Positions 18,832-27,487 of a stretch of DNA of 64,000 nt are shown here, piece after piece. A model generated the notes under the pieces. It worked only from the letters and a program-made list of their open reading frames with translations. It was not told where the DNA came from and made no database searches. Origin of the DNA: Paenibacillus sp. J5C2022 (GTDB lineage: Bacteria > Bacillota > Bacilli > Paenibacillales > Paenibacillaceae); NCBI RefSeq assembly GCF_025567625.1, contig NZ_JAOQJC010000006.1:1-64000 (forward strand). Reading direction: 5' to 3'. The first letter of the stretch is position 1. Every line of letters starts with the position of its first letter. Position numbers and translations under genes: made by a program.

Positions 18832-20475
18832 TTATTGTTTGTAACGCTCGTACGCTGTGTTGTAGATCTCCATGAATTCATCCAGCTTAACGTCCTTCAG
18901 ACCCGCCACGAATTTGTCCCACTGGCTGAACGGTAGGTCTCCGAGAATAAACTTGGCTTCGTGTTCGTTGACGTAGGTATACAGATCCGATCTCAGCTTA
19001 GTCATCCGGTCATTTTCTTCCTCAGTGAAGTTAAAGGTCGGCCACACTTCATCAATCTTGTACGGCTGAACCTTCTCCGCCGTCATCAAGCTGTCGGGCT
19101 GCGCTTCCCCGCCCGCGTAGTTATTCTGAAAGACGATCGTAGGCGCTCCGCCTCCGGGGTAAGTCACATACTTGGACAAAGCCTGATCCTGCGACAAGCC
19201 GTCCGGATTATTCGTAATGTTATCCAAGAGCTCGAATTTGCCATCCGGTAGTTCTTTGTAGGTCACATCCTTAAACCCGATCATCAGCATTCGGCTGCCT
19301 TCCTCACCGTAGAAGTAATCGATCCAGCGCACAAGCGCTTCCACATTTTTCGCTTTGTCCGTAATGACGAAACCTCCGATCAACGGCACAGAAGGGTTCA
19401 CAAAGGAATAGATTTGATCGCCGTGCGGCCCTTTAAGCGCGCCTGCTCCCACATAGTTTTCCAGCTTCATCGTAATCCGGGGGTTGACGGTAATCGTCGT
19501 ACCGAGCAAGTTCTGATTTCCTTTCGCATACATGTCAGGCGTCTTCTGCGTAAGCGTATCGCGGTCGATCAGCCCTTCCTTGTACAGCATATGAATAAAT
19601 TCAAGCATTTCCTTGTATTTCGGGTCGGCTGGGAAGAATCTCAATTGGTCAGTACCGGGTTCCACATCGACGAGCGGATGCGAGTTGCCGCGGTTTGCAA
19701 ATCCATAGGAGCCTTTTAAAGACGCGATAATTTGCTGCAGACCGACAGCAGACCATGGAATTTCATCACTTTTCCCGTTGCCGTTCAGATCCGTTTCCTT
19801 CACGCCTTTAAGATAGCTATAGAATTCGTCCAGCGTTGTCGGCTCCTGCATACCTAACTGATCAAGCCAATCCTTGTTGATCCAGACACGCGGTCCCATC
19901 GTCAGCGAGGTGAATGCCGGATCGAATATCCAAGGGAAGGAATAGATGCCTCCGTCAGGCATTGTAATCGCTTTACGGACCGCAGGGTTGGAATCCAGAA
20001 TTTGCTTAAAATTTGGTGCGAAGTTGTCAATATATTCATTTAGTCTGACAAAAATGCCTTGCTCACCGTATTTCAGAATGTCGCCATTCGGAATGAGAGC
20101 TTGATAGAATGCCTCCGGATATTCGCCGCCTGCCAATGCCAGATTACGCTTCTCCGAGAGACTGGCTCTCGGAACGAGATCGAACTTCACCTTTATGTTC
20201 GTCATCTTCTCATATTCCTGCCACAGCTTTACTTGGCTCCAGTCCGTAGCCGCGATAGGAGCCAGTCCGGTGAAGAAGGTTACGTCAAGCGTTTCATTCA
20301 CGATGGGAAACCCCGTCGGATTGACCTTCTCCGCCCCTTCGTTCGATCCGGTTTCAACCGAATTGGTTGCCGTCTGCGGTTCTGCATTGCCCCCATTATT
20401 TCCGTTGCTGCAAGCTGCCAGCCCCATTGCCGTAACCAGCGCCAATACCAACAAGCCTATACGCTTCGTCAACAT
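18832..20475 (-). CDS. Extracellular solute-binding lipoprotein (LipO/LplA type)
   Basis: A 547-residue binding protein of the long LplA/LipO group that is abundant in Paenibacillus. The signal ends in a lipobox (MGLAAC, Cys22), followed by a Gly/Asn-rich linker. Family features include TFFTGLAPIAATDWSQ, the LNGNGKSDEIPWS segment and the C-terminal FDKFVAGL-like motif (WDKFVAGLKDVKL). It is preceded by GAGAGGGG and encoded after its two permeases. Substrates of this group are usually oligosaccharides such as rhamnogalacturonan fragments; the actual ligand is unknown. Confidence 0.9.
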   Translation of the reverse strand: MLTKRIGLLVLALVTAMGLAACSNGNNGGNAEPQTATNSVETGSNEGAEKVNPTGFPIVNETLDVTFFTGLAPIAATDWSQVKLWQEYEKMTNIKVKFDLVPRASLSEKRNLALAGGEYPEAFYQALIPNGDILKYGEQGIFVRLNEYIDNFAPNFKQILDSNPAVRKAITMPDGGIYSFPWIFDPAFTSLTMGPRVWINKDWLDQLGMQEPTTLDEFYSYLKGVKETDLNGNGKSDEIPWSAVGLQQIIASLKGSYGFANRGNSHPLVDVEPGTDQLRFFPADPKYKEMLEFIHMLYKEGLIDRDTLTQKTPDMYAKGNQNLLGTTITVNPRITMKLENYVGAGALKGPHGDQIYSFVNPSVPLIGGFVITDKAKNVEALVRWIDYFYGEEGSRMLMIGFKDVTYKELPDGKFELLDNITNNPDGLSQDQALSKYVTYPGGGAPTIVFQNNYAGGEAQPDSLMTAEKVQPYKIDEVWPTFNFTEEENDRMTKLRSDLYTYVNEHEAKFILGDLPFSQWDKFVAGLKDVKLDEFMEIYNTAYERYKQ

Positions 20476-20550
20476 GTTTAATCCCCTCTCATTCTGATTT
20501 CTTCCCTGTTATCTATGGATAGATCAATGCTTGCCTTTCGGCTTATTAGC

Positions 20551-21438
20551 TTATCCTTTCAGCGCACCGATCGTAATCCCTTGCACGAAATACTTCTGAA
20601 CAAACGGATAAAGCATCAAAATCGGCAGATTGGCCACAATGATGACGGCATATTTAATTTTCTCCGCTTCCATAAGCTGTGCCGCGAACGTATCGTCGGA
20701 TGTCATCGATTGCGTCGAACTGACGATTAATATCTCTCGCAATATTAATTGAAGCGGGTATGCAGTCCTGTCCTTTAAATAAATCAGCGCTGCGAAGTAG
20801 GAATTCCAATGCCCGACGCTGTAGAACAGAATCATGACGACGATAATGGGCGCGGATAAAGGAAGAATAATATTCAACAGAATGCGAAAATGCGAGTAGC
20901 CGTCAATCGACGCCGCCTCCTGCAACTCATATGGAATGTTGGATTGAAAAAAAGTTCGCATAATAATGATGTTGTACACCCCTACCGCAGCCGGCAAAAT
21001 CAAGGCCCACATCGTGTTAACCATACCCAGATTTTTCACCAGCAGAAAAGTAGGGATCAGCCCGCCGCTGAAAAACATCGTGAACACCATCATTCCGGTA
21101 ATGACATTTCGTCCAAAAAAATCTTTGCGTGACAGCGGGAATGCTGCGCAAATCGTCAGTATCAAATTAATGGCGGTCCCGACTACCGTATAGAGAATCG
21201 TATTGCCATACCCTCGCATAATATCCGGATTGCCGAATACCTTCGCGTAGCCGCCCAAGTTGAACTCGACAGGCAACAGCCACATCTCCCCGCTAATCAC
21301 CTTTAAAGGATTACTCACTGAAGCACTGGCGACAAAAATTAACGGGTAGATGACCAATATGCAAATAATAGAAAGAATCACGATAATTCCCGCTTCGAAC
21401 AGCTTGTCTGACCTGCTTCTTATCTCCATTGTTCTCAC
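20551..21438 (-). CDS. Carbohydrate ABC permease (LplC/YtcP type)
   Basis: A 295-residue MalG-family permease with six membrane helices and the EAA loop QEAASIDGYSHFR near residue 190. It ends in the QGITIGALKG tail typical of YtcP/LplC proteins. It starts 3 bases after the other permease gene and is followed 75 bases later by the binding-protein gene, so the three form one importer. The ATPase is not encoded here. Confidence 0.9.
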   Translation of the reverse strand: MRTMEIRSRSDKLFEAGIIVILSIICILVIYPLIFVASASVSNPLKVISGEMWLLPVEFNLGGYAKVFGNPDIMRGYGNTILYTVVGTAINLILTICAAFPLSRKDFFGRNVITGMMVFTMFFSGGLIPTFLLVKNLGMVNTMWALILPAAVGVYNIIIMRTFFQSNIPYELQEAASIDGYSHFRILLNIILPLSAPIIVVMILFYSVGHWNSYFAALIYLKDRTAYPLQLILREILIVSSTQSMTSDDTFAAQLMEAEKIKYAVIIVANLPILMLYPFVQKYFVQGITIGALKG

Positions 21439-21441
21439 TCC

Positions 21442-22419
21442 TCACCATAAGCTGGTCTCATTTACGCGTCTCGCGAATGCGTTCACCAGTACAAGCAGTG
21501 TAAAGTTGATTACCGAATTAAACAGGCCGACCGCCGCAGCAAAGCTGTATTGCGCTCCCTGAATACCTTGTTTATATACATAGGTGGAGATCACCTCCGA
21601 AGTCTCCAGCATGATGAAGTTTTCGTTCTGCATCAAAAAGATCTTCTCAAAGCCGACGCTGAGCAATCCTCCCACGCTGAGTATGAGTATAATAACGGCC
21701 GTCGACATAATCCCGGGAATGTTAATATGCCAGATTCGGCGCATTCGTGAAGCCCCGTCCACCTTGGCCGCTTCGTGAAGTTGAGGATCGACGCCCGCCA
21801 GAGCGGCCAAATAAATAATCGATGCGAAGCCCATGCCTTGCCATACGCCGGAGAACACATATAATGTTTTGAACCATCCCGGCTCCTCCATGTAAGCTAT
21901 GGGCCCGATTCCGAACAGGCCGATAAGATGATTGACGATTCCGCGTTCCGGATGGAGAAAGATGAACATCATCCCTACCAGAACGACCATAGACAAGAAA
22001 TGCGGCGCATATGTAACCGTTTGCACAAATCTTTTGAATGTTTTGCCGCTAAGCTCATGGATTATCAACGCCAATACAATCGGTACGGGAAAAGAAATGA
22101 TCAGGGTGTATAAACTAATAAATATCGTGTTTTTCAGAAGCCTCTCAAAATAAAAGCTGTCAAAAAACATCTCCAGATGCTTAAATCCAACCCATGGACT
22201 GCCCCAGATCCCTTTATTGGCTATGAAATCCTTGAATGCAATCTGCACGCCGTACATAGGGATATATTCAAAGATAATAAAATAAGCGAGAACGGGAGAA
22301 ATAATGACGTATAGCTGCCAATTCCATACGACTTTCCTCCAAATTCTGCGCAACCCTTCTGACCGCGGAGCGTTACGCCGTTCACGCGTCTCCGGTGAAC
22401 TTAAGGATGTTTCCGCCAT
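21442..22419 (-). CDS. Sugar ABC permease (LplB/YteP type)
   Basis: A 325-residue MalF-family permease. A cytoplasmic basic segment precedes the first helix (about residues 35-55). The loop YIPMYGVQIAFKDF and the EAA motif HEAAKVDGASRMRR mark it as the LplB/YteP partner of the adjacent LplC-type protein. It follows the dehydrogenase gene by 42 bases in the same operon. Confidence 0.9.
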   Translation of the reverse strand: MAETSLSSPETRERRNAPRSEGLRRIWRKVVWNWQLYVIISPVLAYFIIFEYIPMYGVQIAFKDFIANKGIWGSPWVGFKHLEMFFDSFYFERLLKNTIFISLYTLIISFPVPIVLALIIHELSGKTFKRFVQTVTYAPHFLSMVVLVGMMFIFLHPERGIVNHLIGLFGIGPIAYMEEPGWFKTLYVFSGVWQGMGFASIIYLAALAGVDPQLHEAAKVDGASRMRRIWHINIPGIMSTAVIILILSVGGLLSVGFEKIFLMQNENFIMLETSEVISTYVYKQGIQGAQYSFAAAVGLFNSVINFTLLVLVNAFARRVNETSLW

Positions 22420-22461
22420 TGCTGTACACTCCTTTCATCTTACTGATCTGCGCCGCTGCCG

Positions 22462-23448
22462 CTATGCAAGCAGATTCAATTCCTCGCATTTAACCTCGCC
22501 TTTCATTACTTTCCCCTGCATATAGAACTGAAGATCATGCATAACAGAGCGGGCAACGCGCTGCAAGCCATTATTTACCGCGCCTGCGATATGGGGAGTC
22601 AAGACGACATTGGGCAGGTTTCGGAAGGGATGATCCGCGGTCGGAGGTTCCGGGTCCGTCACGTCAAGGCAAGCAAAAAAACGTCCTCGCTCCAGTTCTT
22701 TGACGAGAGCCGGTTCATCGATGACTGCCCCTCTCGCCGTATTAATCAGAATGCAGTCGTCTTTCATTAATTGGAAGCTGTTCTCGTTGAACATTCGGAA
22801 CGTATCGGGCAAAGAAGGCACATGGATGGAAATGACATCGCTCTGTTCCAGCAATTCCTCGAACGATACTTTCACGGCCCCCATTGCCTCGACGCGCTCT
22901 GCGGATAGTACGGGATCGTACACCAGAATATCTACTTCAAATTGCTGCAGCAGCCTGATGAAGTGCGTACCGGCCATACCGGCCCCGACAACGCCTACTT
23001 TCACATCGAACATTTCTTTAACGTTCTGAACCTCTCCCCACTGTCCTTTCCTTGTATAGCGACCAAGCCTCCATATATCCTTCAAGGATGCGATCGTCAT
23101 GCCTAGCGCCGTCTCGGCCACTCCTTTGCCCAACGCAGCTGCCGCATTGGCAACGCGAATTCCTCTCGCCCATAATTCCGGCGTCACAATGGTCTTAACC
23201 GTACCCGCCGCATGCAGAACTACCTTCAAATTAGGTGCTTCGTCGAGTACCCGATGATTCAATGCAGATACCCCCCATGACGTAATCGCAACATCCGCAT
23301 CTTTAATCGCATTGGCCAATTGTTCCTCTTTCTGAATCCCTTTCCTTTCATTCAGTGTGACTTCCCCCCACTGCCTCAGCTGTTCCAAATGACGATTCGT
23401 AAATATGCGTTCCCGCTGGTCACTGCCCTGCAAAAATGCAATTTTCAT
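22462..23448 (-). CDS. D-isomer-specific 2-hydroxyacid dehydrogenase
   Basis: A 328-residue NAD(P)-dependent oxidoreductase that interconverts a 2-keto acid and a D-2-hydroxy acid. The nucleotide-binding motif is VGAGMAG (154-160), and the catalytic residues are Arg239 (NTARG), Glu267 (DPEPP) and His286 (TPHIAG). It is the first gene after a near-perfect promoter and has a GAGAGG ribosome site. Within the sugar operon it could reduce or oxidise an aldonic or uronic-acid product. SerA, hydroxypyruvate reductase and glyoxylate reductase are alternatives. Confidence 0.88.
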   Translation of the reverse strand: MKIAFLQGSDQRERIFTNRHLEQLRQWGEVTLNERKGIQKEEQLANAIKDADVAITSWGVSALNHRVLDEAPNLKVVLHAAGTVKTIVTPELWARGIRVANAAAALGKGVAETALGMTIASLKDIWRLGRYTRKGQWGEVQNVKEMFDVKVGVVGAGMAGTHFIRLLQQFEVDILVYDPVLSAERVEAMGAVKVSFEELLEQSDVISIHVPSLPDTFRMFNENSFQLMKDDCILINTARGAVIDEPALVKELERGRFFACLDVTDPEPPTADHPFRNLPNVVLTPHIAGAVNNGLQRVARSVMHDLQFYMQGKVMKGEVKCEELNLLA

Positions 23449-23493
23449 CTTGTACCTCTCCTATTCTCCAGCATCTTTAAATTGATTCAAAAT

Positions 23494-23536
23494 GAACCAG
23501 CGATAAAATAAATCGCTATTATTTGTCTACTGGTTC
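23494..23536. promoter_or_regulatory. Nested inverted repeats downstream of the operon promoter
   Basis: GAACCAG (23494-23500) and CTGGTTC (23530-23536) form an outer repeat; AGCGAT and ATCGCT (23499-23517) form an inner hairpin. A further CTGGTTC lies at 23652-23658, next to the regulator promoter. These are candidate operator half-sites for the divergent GntR-type regulator, or a leader hairpin of the dehydrogenase operon. Confidence 0.45.
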
Positions 23537-23553
23537 TTTATGGTATATTTCAG

Positions 23554-23582
23554 ATTATATTGACCATTGAGAGGTATGTCAA
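23554..23582 (-). promoter_or_regulatory. Consensus promoter of the dehydrogenase-ABC operon
   Basis: TTGACA (23577-23582) and TATAAT (23554-23559) on the minus strand with a 17-base spacer: a perfect sigma-A consensus, 106 bases upstream of the dehydrogenase ATG. A promoter this strong implies repression when the substrate is absent. Confidence 0.75.
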
Positions 23583-23592
23583 TGTTTTTCCT

Positions 23593-23640
23593 CTAAACCT
23601 TTCTTTTAAATATAAGGTTTAGTACGTTTTCACTCTAAAC
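23593..23640. promoter_or_regulatory. Three CTAAAC half-sites between divergent promoters
   Basis: CTAAACCTT (23593-23601) and AAGGTTTAG (23614-23622) are perfect 9-base inverted arms, and another CTAAAC lies at 23635-23640. The cluster sits between the two divergent promoters and is a candidate operator. A weak cre-like stretch (TGAAAACGTACTAA, 11 of 14) overlaps it on the minus strand. Confidence 0.5.
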
Positions 23641-23668
23641 TCCAACTCATTCTGGTTCAATAATCATG

Positions 23669-23697
23669 ATGACATAGATGTTTTTTTGAGCTATAAT
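23669..23697 (+). promoter_or_regulatory. Promoter of the GntR-binding-domain regulator
   Basis: ATGACA (23669-23674) and TATAAT (23692-23697) with a 17-base spacer, reading right into the regulator gene at 23793. The rest of the 344-base gap 23449-23792 holds the sites listed separately and no gene. Confidence 0.6.
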
Positions 23698-23792
23698 GAA
23701 CCTGTCAAGCTAATCACTCCTTTTTTAATCATAAAAATATTCAACAATAAGGTATCCGTTGTACTTCACAAACGATTGGAGAATTGAAGGAA

Positions 23793-25160
23793 ATGAAACC
23801 AAAACGCACAACTTCTCGACATAGACTGGAGAATATGATTCAAACCTTGCGGAGTGAAATCGAAATCGGAACTTACCCGAAAGGCAGCTTCCTCCCATCC
23901 GAGTTAGAATTGTACCAACAGTTCGGTTTAAGCAAAAATACGGTCCGCAAAGGGCTTGAGGTGCTGGTTGATGAAGGGCTGATCGAGAAAATTCCGCGTA
24001 TTGGCGCACAAGTGCTGGGAAAACGTAGAAAAAGCGGGGCCGTCACACTCCGTTTCGGGTACTACCCCTCGCTGGTAGATGAAACGAATTTATTGCAATT
24101 GGTGGAGCAGTTTAATGCGCTGCACGACGATATCCATGTACAATCTATTCCGGTTGCCTGGCCGAGGAAGCAAGGAATGTTAGAGCAATACTTAAAGGAT
24201 GATATATTCGATGTCTTGACGGTGAACTTGTACAACTATGAATTTATGAGAGACGATGACGGTACAAGCAAGCTGCTGGAGCCATTCGAGCGGCTCGAAG
24301 ACGCCTATGAATTCCTGAATGAACCATTCTCTTCCGGCAAGAAGCAATATGTGCTGCCGTTCGTATTCACTCCGGTGATTCTGTGCTACAATAAGGACCA
24401 CTTCAGAGAGATGAATGTACCCGAGCCTCACAGCGGCTGGACATGGGACGATTTGTGCAAGGCAGGTTCCAGGCTAAGCCAAGACAAGGATCGGGTGGGA
24501 TTCCACTTTCACCTCATGTCGGAGAATCGCTGGCCGATTTTTCTGCTTCAGAATGACGTTCATCTGCAGCGCGACGATCAAGGGCAGCTGCAGTTAGAGG
24601 ATGACAACATGAAGCAGGCCATCAAATCCTGCATGAGCATCGTGAACGACCAGTTTCCATCCTATTTGTCCCAAAGCGACTCCGATGCCATGAATCTGTT
24701 CGTCAACGGGAAAGTGTCGATTATCATGGCTACCTACTCCTATCTAAATAAGCTTAAATCAGTAAATTTCGAATACGATATCGCGCCGCTCCCACAGTTA
24801 AAGCAATCCCGTACAATGCTGGTTGTCATCGGCTTGGCCATGAGCAAGCGCTCCGGCGAGAAACCTGCGGCCAGAAAGTTCATGGACTTTCTTCTGTCGT
24901 ACGAATCGCAATTATACATCCGCCGGCACACCTTAAGCTTGCCGAGCCATAAGCGTGCCGCGGAATGGACGGGCGAGGAGATCGTTCAGCGCCCGCACCG
25001 CTTCCATATGTACAGAGAGATCGTCCATACGTTCCGTTTATATTCGGATCTGGGGATGTCGGCGAATGAATTGAACGCACTTGGAAGCGAATTGCGGTAT
25101 TACTGGTCCAAGCTGGAGGAACTGGATACGGTCTTGCAGCGCTTTAAGCAATCGTTGTAA
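23793..25160 (+). CDS. GntR-family regulator fused to a solute-binding domain
   Basis: A 455-residue protein joining a GntR winged helix (about residues 10-75; FLPSELELYQQFGLSKNTVRKGLEVLVDEGLI) to a family 1 extracellular solute-binding domain (about 85-450; FDVLTVNLYNYEF, then YVLPFVFTPVILCYNK, MNLFVNGKVSIIMATYSYL). It has no signal peptide or membrane helix, so the periplasmic-type fold is used as a cytoplasmic ligand sensor. The ATG at 23793 is chosen over a TTG nine bases earlier because GGAGA lies 10 bases upstream. It is divergent from the dehydrogenase-ABC operon, its likely target. Usual GntR proteins carry FadR, UTRA or aminotransferase-like domains instead. Confidence 0.88.
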   Translation: MKPKRTTSRHRLENMIQTLRSEIEIGTYPKGSFLPSELELYQQFGLSKNTVRKGLEVLVDEGLIEKIPRIGAQVLGKRRKSGAVTLRFGYYPSLVDETNLLQLVEQFNALHDDIHVQSIPVAWPRKQGMLEQYLKDDIFDVLTVNLYNYEFMRDDDGTSKLLEPFERLEDAYEFLNEPFSSGKKQYVLPFVFTPVILCYNKDHFREMNVPEPHSGWTWDDLCKAGSRLSQDKDRVGFHFHLMSENRWPIFLLQNDVHLQRDDQGQLQLEDDNMKQAIKSCMSIVNDQFPSYLSQSDSDAMNLFVNGKVSIIMATYSYLNKLKSVNFEYDIAPLPQLKQSRTMLVVIGLAMSKRSGEKPAARKFMDFLLSYESQLYIRRHTLSLPSHKRAAEWTGEEIVQRPHRFHMYREIVHTFRLYSDLGMSANELNALGSELRYYWSKLEELDTVLQRFKQSL

Positions 25161-25226
25161 AAGTTCGTTTTAACGTTAAGCGCCCCCGACAATGAGTTCA
25201 CAGTGCATATCTGTTCATAATAAAAA

Positions 25227-25264
25227 GCGCAAGCTTGGAGGCTGTACGAGCCTAGAGCTTGCGC
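25227..25264. terminator. Bidirectional terminator
   Basis: Arms GCGCAAGCT and AGCTTGCGC with an inner AGGCT/AGCCT pair. A run of five A on the left gives a U tract for the leftward GH36 transcript, and a shorter T run follows on the right. It separates two convergent genes. Confidence 0.75.
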
Positions 25265-25280
25265 CTTTCGTATTAACAGG

Positions 25281-27215
25281 TCAACTAGAGATTGATTTTT
25301 TCAATGAACGGGGTATAAATAACCAAGCTCTTGTACTATGCGGCGGCAGGATGAGATCGGAAGCAGCGGGAGGCTGTGCGGGCTGATCCGTCCAGAAGTC
25401 GCTCCAACAATCCCCTTCGGGACATGCCGCCGGCAACCGAAGCTCCCGCGGATCGTCGCTCAAATTGAAAGCAGCAAGCAAATACTTCTCCGCTTCGCCC
25501 CCTTCTTTTAACTTGGCCAATACAATCGGCAGATCATCCCCGTCCCTGTCGAACATATTTAGCGGCATACCTGCATCGACTGGCGTGTTCAGCAGCTTCT
25601 CCAGCAGCATATGGCCTTCTTCGTTCAACAACGGAAGCGCATCGCCCAACACCAGATCACCTCCCGTAACCAAACAAGCGAGAAGCAATGTCTTGGCTTC
25701 CTCCAAATCCATCTCTCTGCCGTTGTTCCAATTCGCGCCCGCTTTCCAAGGTTTCAACGGTAACCGTCTGCTCCTGTGAGGATCGTCGCTCGTATCGTCG
25801 CAACGGACAATGGCGAAGTCAGGGTCGGTATTGCCTATTGCTCCCTGCATCCACCAGCGTGCGAACATGGATCGCACATTTTGTCTAATTTGACTCCAAT
25901 AATGATGAATATCGCCTGTTGTCCGATGAGCATCCGCAATGCCGACTACTGCTTCGTACGGCGCGCCGCAAGCCAGCAGATAGGCATCTTCCCCAATCGC
26001 TTGACGAATCACCGTAAATAATTTGCGAATCATGCCGGAATGGGTAATATCGTTCTTTGAGAAGGATGAGGCACCAAGCAGCAACTGCGTAAAGTCGCAT
26101 TTAAAATACGTAAACCCCGCTTGACGCAAACGTGAGAATTCCGTTTCAATATGCCGAACGACATCAGGCCTGGTAATGTCCAGCTGCGCCATACTGCCAT
26201 AACCCATATTGACGAGATAGACGTTCCCGCTCGCATCGCCGACGAACCATTCCGGACGCTCTCGAAACAAAGGAGTATAAACGTTCACCATGAGCGGCGC
26301 TGTCCATATTCCCGGCTCGTAGCCGCTTGCCCGGATTTCACGGCATATAGAGGAAAGGCCCGACTGAAACTTCCAGCCCGCTTCCCACACCCCCCATTGG
26401 CATTCGTACCCTTCATCGATCACGATATACCGGAGCAAATCGCCATACCGCTTTCGGGAGTAAGCGGCATGCTCCTTCACATCTTGTTCCGTTACTGCGC
26501 CCGCATAATAATCCCAAGAGTTCCAGCCGCTCACCTTTTCCTTGAATTGGAACGACGGATGCAGACGATTGCGCATCATAGCACCGTAGGCTTTCAGCAG
26601 CTCATTGCCGTCATTCCCTTCCATCAACGTTACATGCGCAAGCTCGATCCGTTCTCCGGGCGCCACCTGCCGCGGTGATTGCAGATGGACGGCAATGCCG
26701 AAGCGGCCGTCGCAATGAGGCTGTTCATGAACCAGCGGTATATCGACGAAGCAATCCCCATAAGGCGGCAACGCTCCAAGTAATATTGCGGTGCCGTCCA
26801 GTCTGTTAGACAGAACCGTCGCCATTGCCGAAGGATCGGAAGGATCGGACCAGTCATTGGGTCGATGCACCGGTCGTACGCCTGACAAACTCGTGAAATC
26901 GCGTGAATGATAAAGCTGCGTATAGTCTCTTGCATCCAGCGAAGGGACGAAGAATGAGGCCGGCCATTCCAAGCATACCCGCTGAAGAGAAATAGCCGTA
27001 CCTCCGCTGTTTTTAAGTATGATCCCTACAGCACCGTCTCGTTCCTTCTCGCTAAGAACCAACACACTTTCCCACTTCCAAATACATCCTCCTTGATCGG
27101 AAAATTCGAACTGCGCATCCTGATGCCGGTATACGCTTTCATGGCATTGGACGGATACAAGAGCCGATTCAACTGTAAGCGATTTCGAGAAATTCCGATG
27201 TACATGCCGCTCCAA
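25281..27215 (-). CDS. GH36-like alpha-galactosidase family glycosidase
   Basis: A 644-residue protein with an N-terminal beta-sandwich (about 1-220) and a catalytic TIM barrel. The barrel has the GH36 pattern: GWNSWDYY (230-237), IVIDEGYECQWG, PGIWTAPLMV and TYFKCDF, with Asp374 as probable nucleophile. RTTGD ending at Asp434 fits the acid/base position. A C-terminal beta domain follows. No signal peptide is present, so it would act on imported oligosaccharides. It is transcribed toward the regulator gene and has its own upstream region. Alpha-galactosidase is likely, but GH36 also includes alpha-N-acetylgalactosaminidases and other activities. Confidence 0.82.
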   Translation of the reverse strand: MERHVHRNFSKSLTVESALVSVQCHESVYRHQDAQFEFSDQGGCIWKWESVLVLSEKERDGAVGIILKNSGGTAISLQRVCLEWPASFFVPSLDARDYTQLYHSRDFTSLSGVRPVHRPNDWSDPSDPSAMATVLSNRLDGTAILLGALPPYGDCFVDIPLVHEQPHCDGRFGIAVHLQSPRQVAPGERIELAHVTLMEGNDGNELLKAYGAMMRNRLHPSFQFKEKVSGWNSWDYYAGAVTEQDVKEHAAYSRKRYGDLLRYIVIDEGYECQWGVWEAGWKFQSGLSSICREIRASGYEPGIWTAPLMVNVYTPLFRERPEWFVGDASGNVYLVNMGYGSMAQLDITRPDVVRHIETEFSRLRQAGFTYFKCDFTQLLLGASSFSKNDITHSGMIRKLFTVIRQAIGEDAYLLACGAPYEAVVGIADAHRTTGDIHHYWSQIRQNVRSMFARWWMQGAIGNTDPDFAIVRCDDTSDDPHRSRRLPLKPWKAGANWNNGREMDLEEAKTLLLACLVTGGDLVLGDALPLLNEEGHMLLEKLLNTPVDAGMPLNMFDRDGDDLPIVLAKLKEGGEAEKYLLAAFNLSDDPRELRLPAACPEGDCWSDFWTDQPAQPPAASDLILPPHSTRAWLFIPRSLKKSISS

Positions 27216-27259
27216 ACACTGATCCCCTCCTTATTTTTTGGACTAAAATGATCCAATTC

Positions 27260-27271
27260 AACTTTAAAGTT
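27260..27271. promoter_or_regulatory. Palindrome upstream of the GH36 gene
   Basis: AACTTTAAAGTT is a perfect 12-base palindrome 45 bases before the GH36 start. A neighbouring repeat TTGGA...TCCAA (about 27238-27256) adds to the symmetry. Together they are a possible operator. Confidence 0.35.
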
Positions 27272-27366
27272 CCGTTCATATAATAAAATTTAATCTAAAG
27301 TATACCAGAAGTCAACTCCTAACAGCCCAATTTCGACAATCATTCAGTCCCCCGAATACCAACAGC

Positions 27367-27394
27367 ACCTCGAAAACTCAGAAGTTGTTATGAG
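27367..27394. repeat. Diverged copy of a dispersed intergenic repeat
   Basis: This segment shares ACCTCGAAAACT and a downstream TTATG core with the 31-base repeat at 31294-31324 and 63387-63417. As with those copies, a terminator follows directly. Confidence 0.45.
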
Positions 27395-27402
27395 ACAACA
27401 AA

Positions 27403-27451
27403 AACCGCTGCCTCACGATCTGGAGTCTCGTCCAATCATGAGATAGCGGTT
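27403..27451 (-). terminator. Terminator of the U32 gene
   Basis: On the minus strand AACCGCT pairs with AGCGGTT, with inner pairing of TCTCATGAT and ATCGTGAG, followed by TTTTTGTTGT. It lies 37 bases past the stop codon. Confidence 0.75.
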
Positions 27452-27487
27452 CACTGCTGCTGCATCTTAACCTGCCTGTTCAGCAGG

